Source: Sceloporus undulatus (Eukaryota; Chordata; Lepidosauria; Squamata; Phrynosomatidae). From it: a stretch of DNA of 64,000 bases. Position 1 is the first letter of the stretch; each line of letters starts with the position of its first letter. Of this stretch, positions 53,563-63,558 are shown piece by piece. Position numbers and translations under genes: made by a program. Location: NCBI RefSeq assembly GCF_019175285.1, contig NC_056528.1:16771447-16835446 (forward strand). Direction: 5' to 3'. Below the pieces are notes generated by a model. It did not search any database and was not told the origin of the DNA. It saw only the letters and a list, made by a program, of their open reading frames with translations.

Positions 53563-54580
53563 GTGCACAGTAAGTTTAAGGAGTCTGATGTCCCTTCTCA
53601 TTTCTGCATCACCAAAATCAGGACAAGGACAAATAATTTAATTATGATGAATTAAAACATCCAAGGAGAAGGAGAGGGAGAAACCGGGATGAAGTTTGGG
53701 GCAGTATAGAAAATGAATACATCTTCTTTCAGGGGAGGAAAGTTGTGTTGGTGGTGGGGAGGAGAGATCTGGAGCACATTCCTGCGGTTCAGACACATGG
53801 AGATTCCCAGCCTAATGCTCTTTGATTCTAGTCTCCTCCTACCTGACCCCCGTCCTGAAGATCCAGGCTTACCAATATGGTTTTGCTTAATGCTTTCACA
53901 CATCCAAGGAGGAGAAGGAGAGAAAGACTTCAACAGGGAAGGAAGAGGGAAGAGGGGGAAGGCGCACCTCCCTAAAGCTAAAGGCTGAGATGGGTTCCTC
54001 ATGTTCAAAGGTGTCGCTTTTATAGGGCAAATCAATCCCACATTCCCCATCTTATCTTGAAAGCAAGAGAAGGACAAATTACATTAGTAATGCTCTATCT
54101 TGTCGGCTCCTGGTGGACTCACATAACCCAACAGAAGAGTGGGAAGCGGTTGTATTTTTTAATGAGATCTGACAACAAGGCCTTCTCTCTTTTTTTGGGT
54201 TAGTGGTGGCGAGAGAAATCCAGATTACCAAACAGTAACCTTAAAAAAGAAAGGGAAAAAAAACCCAATGGATACACTTCAATGCATTTTGGTATGGCTT
54301 TCTTTTCAAAAAGAGATCATGGCAGCAAACAAAACACCGGCAAATAAATCCAGCCTCAAATATACTGTCTCGTCATTGAAGCAGCATTGCATTAGCATGA
54401 TTCCCATTCATGCTGCTTCAATGACTAGACAAGGACAGGAGCTGCACAATGTCATTTCAAAGTCTTTCGAGTGATCACGGTCAATCGTGCTTTCTGGATG
54501 GGATAATGATGGCATAAGTGCAACATCGTATGAAAATCATCTCACAATCATTCTAGAAGAACGGGAAAAGGACTCTCCAC
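53563..54580. other. interval without recognised features
   Basis: No gene. Two GGAGAAGGAGAG-type purine runs. Near 54373-54425 GCAGCATTGCATTAGCATGA and CATGCTGCTTCAATGAC show local complementarity. Confidence 0.4.
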
Positions 54581-54582
54581 AG

Positions 54583-54797
54583 TCTTGATGTGGAGGGATC
54601 TTGCGCACTTTTGAGACTAACCATGAGAAGGAAGTCATAGCATAAGCTTTTGAAGACTTGGTCTACCTCTTCAGAGGCATGGAATGAATCTAAGGAAGTA
54701 GACCAAGTCTATGAAACCTTATGCTATGACTTCTTTCTCACAGTTAATTTCAAGAGCCCTTTGCATACTGATACTCCAGATTAACATGGCGATGGAG
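54583..54797. mobile_element. repeat family F, palindromic copy
   Basis: GAGGGATCTTGCGCACTTTTG, AAGTCATAGCATAAGC and GAAGACTTGGTCTACC face GGAAGTAGACCAAGTCTATG, CTTATGCTATGACTTC and AGAGCCCTTTGCATAC. Strong inverted repeat around a short loop near 54675-54690. Confidence 0.65.
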
Positions 54798-54799
54798 GT

Positions 54800-56110
54800 A
54801 TCATCAACAGTGACATACGAAACTTGGAGACTGATGGGATGATGTGAAGAATTTTGTTTGATCAGACCACACATTACCAGTGAAGATAGGATGAGGAGGA
54901 AAGAGAGACATCAGGCTCCGGATAGCCCTATATCTCCATCAACATTGACTGGAGTAAATCACTCATGATGTATATGAATCTAATGGGGGCAACAGGGAGA
55001 GAGAATATCTATGCAGAGATTTAGGAAGGAAAAATAAAATTTCTGTGTGGCCTCGAAACCTTATATGGATGTTTAATCAATGGTCCCAATTAAAAATATC
55101 CTCTCCTTTGTTTTTTGTCTGAGCTCAGATCTTGAAGGAAACATCGGACTAAACGGGGCAGAGGAAAAGGTCTATGATTTCAGCCGGTCTAATTCTTCAT
55201 TCCTGTGCAGACCCCTCTCTCTCAATTTTCCCAAGTCCCGTCTCCAAACACTCACCCCATGGAAGTGATAACCTGTAGATTTGGCAATGGATGCAACGTT
55301 TTACTAAGGGAGCTTATGCAAATATTATTGCAAGTGAAATGAGGGTTTAATTCTATTATCTATAGCTTTTCTTTCCTGGGGGTCAAAAGTACAGAACGTG
55401 GTCATGTTGCCTTTATAGACTTGGGGAAACAAAAGGCCTGTTTTGAGACCAAATAATTAGTCATCCAGAACGAATGTCCCGCTCCGACCCACCGAGGAAA
55501 ACTCTCCAGAGGCGCTGGAAAGAGAGTTTTCGAGACTTCCTTCCCATACATATACAATCCACTAGTTGACATAGGATCACCTTCCTAGCCTCCTTCATAT
55601 TGTTGCATGAAGAAAGCTTGCAATAGCGATGAAGCCTTGGCTGCATAAAATAAGATGAGGAGTGAGGCTTCTTCAACTGGACCTAAGGATCTGAGTTGGA
55701 GTCCAGACTCCAAGTATTTATACCCCATCAGTCACAAAGTTACTTGATCAATCACAACATTTCTGCTCCCAGCCAGTCAGAGGCTCATATTGTACATCCG
55801 CTTTCACCAACCTGGAGCTCTCCAGATGTTTTGGATAATAACACCCAGCAGTCCCAGCCATTGTGGTTGAAGGCAGAGATTTGAACATTAGTAGGAAGGG
55901 CTTAACACATTTTGTTAACTCTTAGCGAGCTCAAAAATCTAATTCTTTTATGTTAACATTGGCTGGAGAACATTTCTTTTGGCATGGAATTTAATAATTG
56001 ACATTAATGTTAGGCACCATAGAACTGACATATGGCATATAATACTTTGGTTGATGCTATTGCCCGCAAGTGGCCAGTTTTTGTCGGCTCTTTCAAAAGT
56101 TGGTTAAACA
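54800..56110. other. repeat-poor interval
   Basis: No gene. A hAT-type MITE fragment lies at about 55808-55875 (GGAGCTCTCCAGATGTTTTGG, CCCAGCAGTCCCAGCC). Confidence 0.45.
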
Positions 56111-56117
56111 ATATCAG

Positions 56118-56228
56118 AGACTGGCCATGAAGGTGTTATTAATGAGGAAGCTGTTTATGTTATTAATGTTATGCTATTATTATGTTATTAATGTCATGTT
56201 ATTAAAGTTATTAATGAGGAAGAATACA
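56118..56228. repeat. short tandem duplications of GTTATTAATG
   Basis: GTTATTAATG-type units recur six or so times, with TTATTAATGAGGAAG at both ends of the tract. Confidence 0.7.
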
Positions 56229-56429
56229 CAAGTTAGGAAAGGCTATTACAGTTGGCTTAAGCTTACTGGGACGGACAAGACGTTCCTTATGCACACAGTT
56301 ACTGTCCATTTCATGTTCACAATGGCACTGCAAAGTCCGTTCGGTTAAAGCCCTAGTGTCTTCGATGAAGTTTAATGTCCAAATAGGGATTTGAACCTGG
56401 TTCTCCATTCTTATTAATCCCATGTTCTA

Positions 56430-56690
56430 ACTCAGTGGTTCCCAAATTTTGGTCCTCTAGATGTTTTGGACTTCAGCTCTCAGGATTTTTGACTGCTAGG
56501 GATTCTGGGAGCTGAAGTCCACAAACACTTGGAAGACCAAAGTTTGGGAATGACTGCTCTAACTCATGTATCTCTTCCGATGTTGTTGGATGAAAACTTC
56601 CATCATCCCTGACCCCTGGCTATGCTGACTTAGCTTGATGGGAATTGGAGTATAATATCAATTGGAAGGCTGCAGTTTTATAGATCTGCT
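56430..56690. mobile_element. two palindromic hAT-type MITEs in a row
   Basis: 56430-56560 has outer arms TGGTTCCCAAATTTTGGTCC and GACCAAAGTTTGGGAATG. 56570-56690 starts CTTCCGATGTTGTTGG and ends GGAAGGCTGCAG. Confidence 0.65.
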
Positions 56691-56694
56691 CCAG

Positions 56695-57360
56695 CCGCTA
56701 TGCCGTGCCCAAGCAACATAGACACAGCAGCCAGATTTCTCCAAAGGATTTGGGAATAATTGTCTGAAGGGGAAAGAAAAATCTCCAACTCTCCCCGACG
56801 CAGGGTTAGAACAACAGTCGTGACCTCAACTCAGGGCATTTCTTGGGAAATTAATGACCAGTTGGGGTTAATGTGCCAAACCAATTCTCCCAACTGGCCA
56901 TTAATTTAAAAGGAAGGCCCAGAGAGTCAGTTAAGGCTTTTTTTCTTTTGGTATACAAAGAATATATTGGCAAGTTGAGGGTCTATGGAGTGCGTGCAGC
57001 CTCCCCCTTTTCAAATTCCAAGGCCAGGGGTGGATGGACTGGTCTGTTCCTGGACAGTATCAATTTTGCATGGGTTCATTCATAAGCCTTCTCCATTCTC
57101 TTCCCCCGTCCGTTTGTGACTTTTCAAAAAGCAACTGCACATTGTTTTTTGATATATTATTTTAGCATGTATAGCAAATGTGCATGCATGTACTCACTGG
57201 GCTCCAAACACATACATTGTAGGTTTTAACCTACAATGCACAGATTTAACCTAATTTGGGTCATGTGAGCCAAGCAGTATTTTGAAACATTGAGAGAAAC
57301 GCAGCATGCAAAGGGCAACTTGGTTCCAATCCATGTTGTAGTTCGGGAAGTGTACATTAT
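56695..57360. other. interval without recognised features
   Basis: No gene. TAGGTTTTAACCTACAATGCAC near 57221 contains a short palindrome. Confidence 0.45.
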
Positions 57361-57365
57361 TTGTA

Positions 57366-57492
57366 CTTTTTTGTGGGGTTTTTTTGGCTGGCATCTTTCT
57401 CTGAAGATGCCAGCCACAGATGCTGGCAAAACATCAGGAATAAACTGTTCTAGAACATGGCCACATAGCTCGAAAAACCCACAAAAACCAAT
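57366..57492 (+). mobile_element. Penelope-like fragment with a hammerhead-like fold
   Basis: The stretch contains CTGAAGA (57401-57407), a perfect 6-7 bp helix TGCCAGC/GCTGGCA, an A-rich joining strand and a flanking helix TTTCT/AGGAA, in the order of a type I hammerhead ribozyme. The core is diverged, so activity is unlikely. Downstream sequence matches 13920-13985. An inverted piece of the same element sits on its left. It ends where a Sauria SINE fragment begins. Confidence 0.45.
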
Positions 57493-57498
57493 TAGCTT

Positions 57499-57572
57499 AC
57501 ACTTTGTAAACTGCTTAGGGAGTGCTTAAGTGCACTGATAAGCGGTTTAGAAATGTACTTGCTATGGCTAAA
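57499..57572 (+). mobile_element. 5'-truncated Sauria SINE
   Basis: CACTTTGTAAACTGCTTAGG, GTGCTTAAGTGCACTGATAAG and CGGTTTAGAAATGTACTTGC. Confidence 0.8.
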
Positions 57573-58020
57573 GATCCAGCTCCTGATATTGTAACTGCTG
57601 AACAGGATGCTGGACCTCATGCGTTTATTTGGAGAACAATTCCTTTCCAACAGCTTGGGACATTCAGATATTGTTGAGAAAAGTTCGTTTTCTTCCATGG
57701 CAGGTGGAAAACTACAGCAATTATTCATCTTTGCACGCAAAGATGAAATAATTGAGGGCTGACATTCCTACCTCAGGCCAAATCCTCTGTGCACTTACCT
57801 CCAAGTATGTCTAACTGAAGTCAAGAAGGCTTACTTTGGAGCCGGCATGCATAGAATGGTGCATTTCCATGGGAGAGGAACGGATTCATGCATGCATTTT
57901 CACCATTTGAAGATTTTACGCAGATCAGCTGGGAAAAGGGCTGTTACTTCCTCTTCTTCTTTCTTATTTTTTCTTTGTTATTACTTCTGTTTAATATGCT
58001 CTGCATCCCACTCAAGGGTT
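57573..58020. other. interval without recognised features
   Basis: No gene. 57760-57870 may be a relative of the short repeat at 4020-4106. Confidence 0.4.
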
Positions 58021-58021
58021 T

Positions 58022-58350
58022 AACAGAGGAAAGGAAAGAGGGCATTGCCCCTTAAATAAGAATTCTGCCCCTAAAATGAAATTTCCCTTCGCTCTCCAAA
58101 TATCTAGCATCGCAGTAACTTCAAACTTGATCTGAGCATTTAGGAAAAAAAGAGTTTAGGCATCCAAAGAAAGGGGAAAGCAAAGGTACCAAAGGAACAG
58201 AAACAGAGCAATTAGCAGAATTGTAGGTAGGATTAAAATTCAATGTCTCCTCGGCAATTGTAGAAATTTGGGGACCAAAGGAAACTTTTGCCGGGGAACA
58301 GACTTCTTACTGGAAGAGCAATGTCCTCATTTTACCCCAATTGAAGCTAC
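58022..58350 (+). repeat. interspersed repeat family Y, copy 2
   Basis: GGGCATTGCCCCTTAAATAAG, ATCTAGCATCGCAGTAACTTC, GAGCATTTAGGAAA, GTTTAGGCATCCAAAG and TAGAAATTTGGGGACC in the same order as copy 1. Confidence 0.6.
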
Positions 58351-58659
58351 GCCTTGCTCTGAATTCTCTGAATAGGAGACTTTCTATAATTATAATTTCT
58401 ATCATTATAATTCTATAATTGGGGGATTGAATTATATACGGCGTTTTCTGCAGCTTTCAGTGTTCTCCGGTCATTAAAAACATACATGAAAAACGACAAC
58501 ACCCACCCAAACGAGAAAACATGAACAACACAAAAATCAACCCAGAACAAAAAAAAAAAAAACCAACCATTATTCTATCCAACAGTGAGCTCAGGCAATG
58601 AGTACAGACAGGATCGTAACCCAAATTGGCTCCTTTGAGACATAGGAGGGAAATGTACA

Positions 58660-59275
58660 CATCCTTGGGGGAAATCTCAATGTCTGCGAAAGTAGGGAAA
58701 AGACATTAGATAAGGTGGGGCAGGAAGCCTAAATAGTGCTGCTAAAACAGTCACATTAAAATTGTGCATGCTCAGGAGCCCTGATATGCTGAGTTTGTGT
58801 TGGAAGGTGATGGACGGAAAACAAGGCCGGGGATGGAATGGAATATCATGTGAAAAGTCATGGATGGAGGGAACAACAAACAGGACCAACTGGTCCATAT
58901 CTTCTGACATTTTACACATGCGGCCAAGCAAGATCACAATGTGGTCAAGATGGCAAAGGTTATTAACAAAGATCACAGAAGTTAGGAGATGTTGCAGCAG
59001 TTTGCTTTTGCCTGAGCCTACTGGGAAGGGCAAGACTGGGACCTCTCCTCTCTCTTCCTCCTTGGTTGAGTGCAAACTTCCTTTGCACTTTGACCAAAAG
59101 CAAACTGCTGCAACATCTCCTAACTTCTGTGATTTGCAGAAATTGAAGTAAACTGAGGACAAAGGAGAGAGAGTGGGAGGGGGATAGAGAAACCGGGGCA
59201 TTTTAAAAGTAGTTTAAAAGTGAAATGACAGAGGATTAATGGGGACTCTCCCTGCTAAATCTGGAAGGTTGGAGG
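58660..59275 (+). repeat. interspersed repeat family X, longest copy
   Basis: Holds ACATGCGGCCAAGCAAG, GTGGTCAAGATGGC, GTTTGCTTTTGCCTGAGCC, and ends AATGGGGACTCTCCC. It contains a perfect 37-bp inverted repeat (58974-59010 and 59095-59131). The 129- and 174-codon frames on the two strands have no domain. Confidence 0.6.
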
Positions 59276-59429
59276 CTAGGCCTCACTGGAAGGTTTTATG
59301 GCAGTTACCACATTTTCTTTAGTATAGAGTGCACAACCACACAAGGCAAAGTATACAATGAACAAACACAACACACAGTATCAAATGTGCATCCACAATG
59401 CACCATCATGTGCAACCAAAATGCAAAGC

Positions 59430-59880
59430 TAGAGTTGTAGAAACCATTTGTATTCCCCATCACCACGTACAGATGTGAGACCTGGACAGTGAAGAAAGCG
59501 GATAAGAAAAACCAAATCATTTGAGATGTGGGGCTGGAGAAGAGTGCTGAGGATATGGCCAAAAAGACAAAGAAATGGATGCTAGAACAATTCAAGCCTG
59601 AAATCTCCCTGGAAGCCAAGATGATCAAGTTGAGGCTGTCATACTTTGGCCACATCATGAGAAGACATGACTCATTGGAAAAGACAATAATGCTAGGAAA
59701 GGTGGAGGGATGTAGAAAGAGAAGAAGATGAGATGCTATATGGATAAACTCTATTAGGAATGGTATGAATTTACAGGACCCAAGTAGAAGAGAAGGACGG
59801 GGGTCTTGGAGATGTCTCACCCACAGAGACATCATGAGCCAGGAATGACTCGAAAGGAGTTAACAACAAACAACAACAAA
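59430..59880 (+). mobile_element. RTE/BovB LINE 3' end with tail
   Basis: Frames read TYRCETWTVKKADKK and then MIKLRLSYFGHIMRRHDSLE followed by KTIMLGKVEG, diagnostic of the RTE/BovB C-terminus. Frame breaks and stops are present, so it is dead. The 3' UTR ends GACATCATGAGCCAGG, AATGACTCGAAAGGAGTT and AACAACAAACAACAAC, like the tail of the tRNA-headed SINE. The 176-codon frame opposite is a shadow. Confidence 0.85.
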
Positions 59881-60588
59881 GAACAGGTCATTGTGAAGTG
59901 AGAGTGGTTTGCATATGCCTTTTAAACACATTTGGACTTCATCTGTTTCCAAAGAGTAGAAGACGGTATCCATGGAGTCATCCTTTTATGAGTTCAGGAG
60001 TTCTTGCAGGTGATTGATCTCTTCTTTGCTCCTGGAAAGGTGTAACATGGAACCACGCATTTTGGCATACTACAAAAGTGTTCCTTAACCAAAGTTTTCT
60101 TCATAGCTGTCCACATGGGGGCAGGCTTGCATCTGTCTTGCAATGGCAGGCCTCCTGGCTGAGATGCTTCTGATGGCTGGCCCTTTGTTAGCTTTGATTC
60201 TTCAGAGAGTATGTGTGCATTTTATATACATAAAGACAATCAAGATGAAGAAAGCCTAACTCATTCTGCCTTTATAATCTGTTCAAATTTTCCAACTATG
60301 AACCCAGCCATATGCAAACTTAGAACAAAGCCACAGACATATAATGACACCTACAGCAACAACGACAGTATCTAAGTGGACTGAAAAAAGTCTGAATGAA
60401 ATGGCCATAGATAGGATGGCAATAGGAGAATTACCAAAGACGATCTTGCTTGGAGCACACCACACACCACATCATACAATGATACCTTGTTGATTCCTAA
60501 ATTCTTGGATAGACCTGGTAGACTGTAACCCCAAGATGATGGTGGCGATGAGGATGATGCTATATATAAACTCCAGTATATATATTTT

Positions 60589-60668
60589 CTTGCTGATGTG
60601 TATCTTCAAGCTGTTCCCAACTTATGGAAATCCTAAGGTGAAGATATCACAAGGTTTTCATATCTCCC
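60589..60668 (-). mobile_element. 3' end of a tRNA-headed SINE
   Basis: GATGTGTATCTTCAAGCTG, CCCAACTTATGGAAATCC and ATATCACAAGGTTTTC. Confidence 0.65.
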
Positions 60669-60712
60669 CATGAGTGTACGTTGTTAACATTGAGTGATAC
60701 TTGTCTGTCACA

Positions 60713-60978
60713 TGGTGTGAAGAAGTGGTGTGCCAACTTTCCGAGTAGAGATTTTCAGACCGAAGATGCAACCTTCAACAGTGTCAGATCCTGAAATTGT
60801 TGAATGTGTTCATGACCTGATTTTGGCAGATGGGTGAATCTTTGCTAAAACAATTACTGAGACAGAGGTATCCTGGCAAAGTACTGGATTTATAATTCAT
60901 GAACCGTTGGCTATGCAGAAGTCATCAGCCAAGCGGATGGTGAAATGTTTGAAGCTGACCAGAAATGAAATCAAGTGC
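60713..60978 (+). pseudogene. mariner transposase fragment (DNA-binding region)
   Basis: One frame reads VKKWCANFPSRDFQTEDA. A second, starting a few bases on, reads STVSDPEIVECVHDLILADG, a stop at 60835-60837, then TGFIIHEPLAMQKSSAKRMV and KCLKLTR. This matches the paired helix-turn-helix region of mariner transposases of the Himar type. At least one frame shift and one stop break it. The catalytic domain is absent; a family E MITE follows. Confidence 0.7.
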
Positions 60979-60984
60979 AATTGA

Positions 60985-61175
60985 TGTAGTTTGACACTGC
61001 ATTAACTGCCATGGCTCAATGCTATGGAATCCTGGGATTTGTAGTTTTGTGATACTTAGCGTTCTGTGTCCAAGACCTCTGATGCCACAACAATCTACAA
61101 ATCCCAGGGTTTCATAAGATGGAACCATGACAGTTAAAGTGATGTGAAATTGCATTAAATTTGTAGTATGGCAGT
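60985..61175. mobile_element. palindromic MITE family E
   Basis: TAGTTTGACACTGCATTAACTGCC and GGCA-type arms, with AATCCTGGGATTTGTAGTTTTG facing CAATCTACAAATCCCAGG. It ends near GTGAAATTGCATTAAATTTG. Confidence 0.75.
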
Positions 61176-61279
61176 AGCCCACAACTACAAATTGTGCAAA
61201 AGTATTGATAAGAAATTGATAAGTAATAAACCAGAAGTTATAGATTTATTTAGGCCTGAATATTCTCAGAATATACATG

Positions 61280-61390
61280 TTTTTATTTTGTCTCATTGAC
61301 AATTTGTAAGCAGCTCTGATAGCCTTTTGGGTGAAGACTGGGGTATAAATAAATATTATTATATTATATTATATTATATTATATTAATTG
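61280..61390 (+). repeat. LINE 3' tail with (ATATT)n
   Basis: TTTGTAAGCAGCTCTGATAGCC, GTGAAGACTGGGGTATAAAT and AAATATTATTATATT repeats. Confidence 0.6.
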
Positions 61391-62515
61391 CTAATGAAAA
61401 CACCAAAAGAAATACATGAATGTCATTTTTAATTATTATTATTATTCTCTGTTTTTGGGGTTGAATCTTCTCATGTGATACTTCTGCTCTAGTGGCTTAC
61501 TACTGGACCCTTGATAGATGAAACCGACTTGGAGTGCTATAGGTAGCCCAAGCCATTGATCTGCAATGGATAAATCCACTCACAACCAAATATACAATAT
61601 CTGTCCCAGCCAAGTATGCGCTCTATCCCCCACGTCTTTTTGGGGGGAGTGAAATGGGATGGATGTAGACTGGAAAATGGTGAGTTAAGTGGGAAATACC
61701 AAGTTCGTAATTTTTTTTAAAATAAAAGTTTGTTTTAATAAAGAAGAAACTTTGAAAAATGTGTTTCATTTACGGTGAGCACTCAGCTAACAAAGCCTGA
61801 CGATATTGGTATGGTAGTTACAAGCGAGTGAGGCCTTAGGCCTGGAAGAGGCTGTGTTTGTACAGATGGCCCCCTGTCCTTTAGATCTAAACCTATTACT
61901 TAAATTTTCCACATAACAGCTTCCCAAAGATGTCTTTGAAAATTTTTAAAGGCAACATGGACTTAATACTTTAATATAATCAGGCCCGATTCGATACAGA
62001 TTGCTCAGTAGCACCGAGTATCTGGGGATGTATCTTGGGTTGTATCTAAATCTGGACTTCCGTGCATAGTTTTTGTGTCTGAAAGCTCTCCCCAAGCCCT
62101 ACGGTCTGCAAGACGGCTCAAGAAGCTTAGCTGAAATATGAACCATGTGCTTTGAGTTGCTTCTAAGCCCACTCATCTTCCTTTTGTCTGTTTGGATAGC
62201 CCTTGAGCCTCGGAAGACGGGGAAGGATTTCTCAGCCCGGCATCTGAACGGTCATGCTTTGCCGGAGTGTGGAAAGACAAGCGCTTTTCCTTCAATCCCG
62301 TCCCCCGCATATTTTGGGGATGGGAGTTTTCAGACACTGTCAGTCTGGCCTTTGAAATTAGACAAATACCCCCAAGAAACACAACCCCAGTCAAGGCTCT
62401 GCACTGAACGCATTGCTGCCTCCAATAAAGAAGTTGGCGGATGACTTCCAATGATGTTCAGTGGGTGAAGCAGGAACCATGTGTGCTGTGGCTTGGATCC
62501 ATCCTTAGTCATCTT
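61391..62515. other. repeat-poor interval
   Basis: No gene. The 92- and 99-codon frames at 62145-62451 on opposite strands have no recognisable domain. Confidence 0.45.
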
Positions 62516-62518
62516 TAG

Positions 62519-62735
62519 GTTTGTTGTTGTTGTTGTTGCTTTGTGATTTCAAGATGTTTCCAAAGTATGGTTACCCTAAGGCCATAAATCCCATATCATG
62601 ATGGGCCTTTATTTTTGGCATGTCATGATTGAAGTATGCATATGTTGACTTATGGATGCCCCATGGACTTCCTAGGCAAGGGATACTCTTAGGCAAGGAC
62701 TACTCAGAGGAGAGTTGCTAGTGTCTTCTTCTGAA
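62519..62735 (-). mobile_element. SINE 3' ends, tRNA- or 5S-headed type
   Basis: 62519-62600 (TTGTTGTTGTTGCTTTGTG, GGTTACCCTAAGG) is a SINE tail. 62640-62735 (GTTGACTTATGGATGCCCC, CTAGGCAAGGGATACTC) resembles the 5S-derived SINE body. Confidence 0.55.
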
Positions 62736-62904
62736 ATAAAGTTGATAGTGCCTGGCATTCCATTAAAATCAGTGGGACAACTAGTCATGATGTTCTGCTC
62801 ATTTCAGTTTGGTCTACTTTTGGCATAACTAGGGCCACATTCACATGAATGACCCCCCCCCCCCGGAGTCACTGAAGTTGGAAGAGACATTACCAAGGAC
62901 CCTA

Positions 62905-63010
62905 GAGAAGAGCCATGTTGGAACAAACCAAAATACTTGTTGTCCAGTCTTCTGTTCACACAATGTCCAGCTTTGGCAAAGTCTTCATGTAACATAGGAG
63001 AGCAATTGTT
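62905..63010. mobile_element. CR1/L3-type LINE fragment
   Basis: AGAGCCATGTTGGAACAAACC, GTCCAGTCTTCTGTTCACAC and AATGTCCAGC. Confidence 0.55.
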
Positions 63011-63244
63011 TGCCACAGCTAGCAGTGGCATTCAGGAAAATTTTGGGGGTCGTCTTGGTAGAGTCCAGAATCTCTCTTGAAATGGGACAAAACCCCATTG
63101 CTAAGTGTCCTCTTTGGTTGATTTTCTTTGCTGAAGAGCCATCATTCTTTATCCCATGTGCACTGTGCTTGGTTTCCAACTGCAATCAACCTCCGCATGA
63201 AAGAAAGCAATCAATAGGTTAAAAAAAGAGAGGGGAGGTGTGAA

Positions 63245-63420
63245 ATCCATTGCTTAATGCAATTTAGGGATCATTTGGGGCATGATTTACGGAATTATCT
63301 AGGCCTGACATTTGCTGACCACCAAATTACTGTTTAAATTATTCAACTGCTGCGGAGATTATCTCCCCTTTGTGCCTTGGTTTTGGAACTCAACATCACA
63401 ATGTGCTGAGGTTTGGGTTC
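63245..63420. promoter_or_regulatory. candidate conserved non-coding block
   Basis: GCTTAATGCAATTTAGGG, GCATGATTTACGGAATTATC, CCAAATTACTGTTTAAATTATTC and CTGCGGAGATTATCTCCCC. Repeat-free, with dense AT cores; GGAGATTATCTCC is a 13-nt palindrome. Not tested. Confidence 0.3.
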
Positions 63421-63449
63421 TTCCTATTAGTGAGCGATAGATTCAATGG

Positions 63450-63558
63450 TGTGTGTTTATGTGCCTTCAAGTTGCCTGTTGACTCATGAATTTCATAGGG
63501 TTTTCTTAGGCAAGGGATACTCAGAAGTGTAACCACTCTGAGAAATGGTTTGCTGCTG
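63450..63558 (-). mobile_element. 3' part of a 5S-type SINE
   Basis: GTGTTTATGTGCCTTCAAG, TTGCCTGTTGACTCATGAATTTC, GGGTTTTCTTAGGCAAGGG and ACTCAGAAGTG. As I recall it, this body follows the 5S head in lizard 5S SINEs. Confidence 0.55.

Noticed and set aside
58677-59201. 174-codon frame on the minus strand
   Set aside because: Lies entirely within repeat family X and its inverted repeat; no domain.
59305-59835. 176-codon frame on the minus strand
   Set aside because: It is the antisense shadow of the RTE/BovB fragment.
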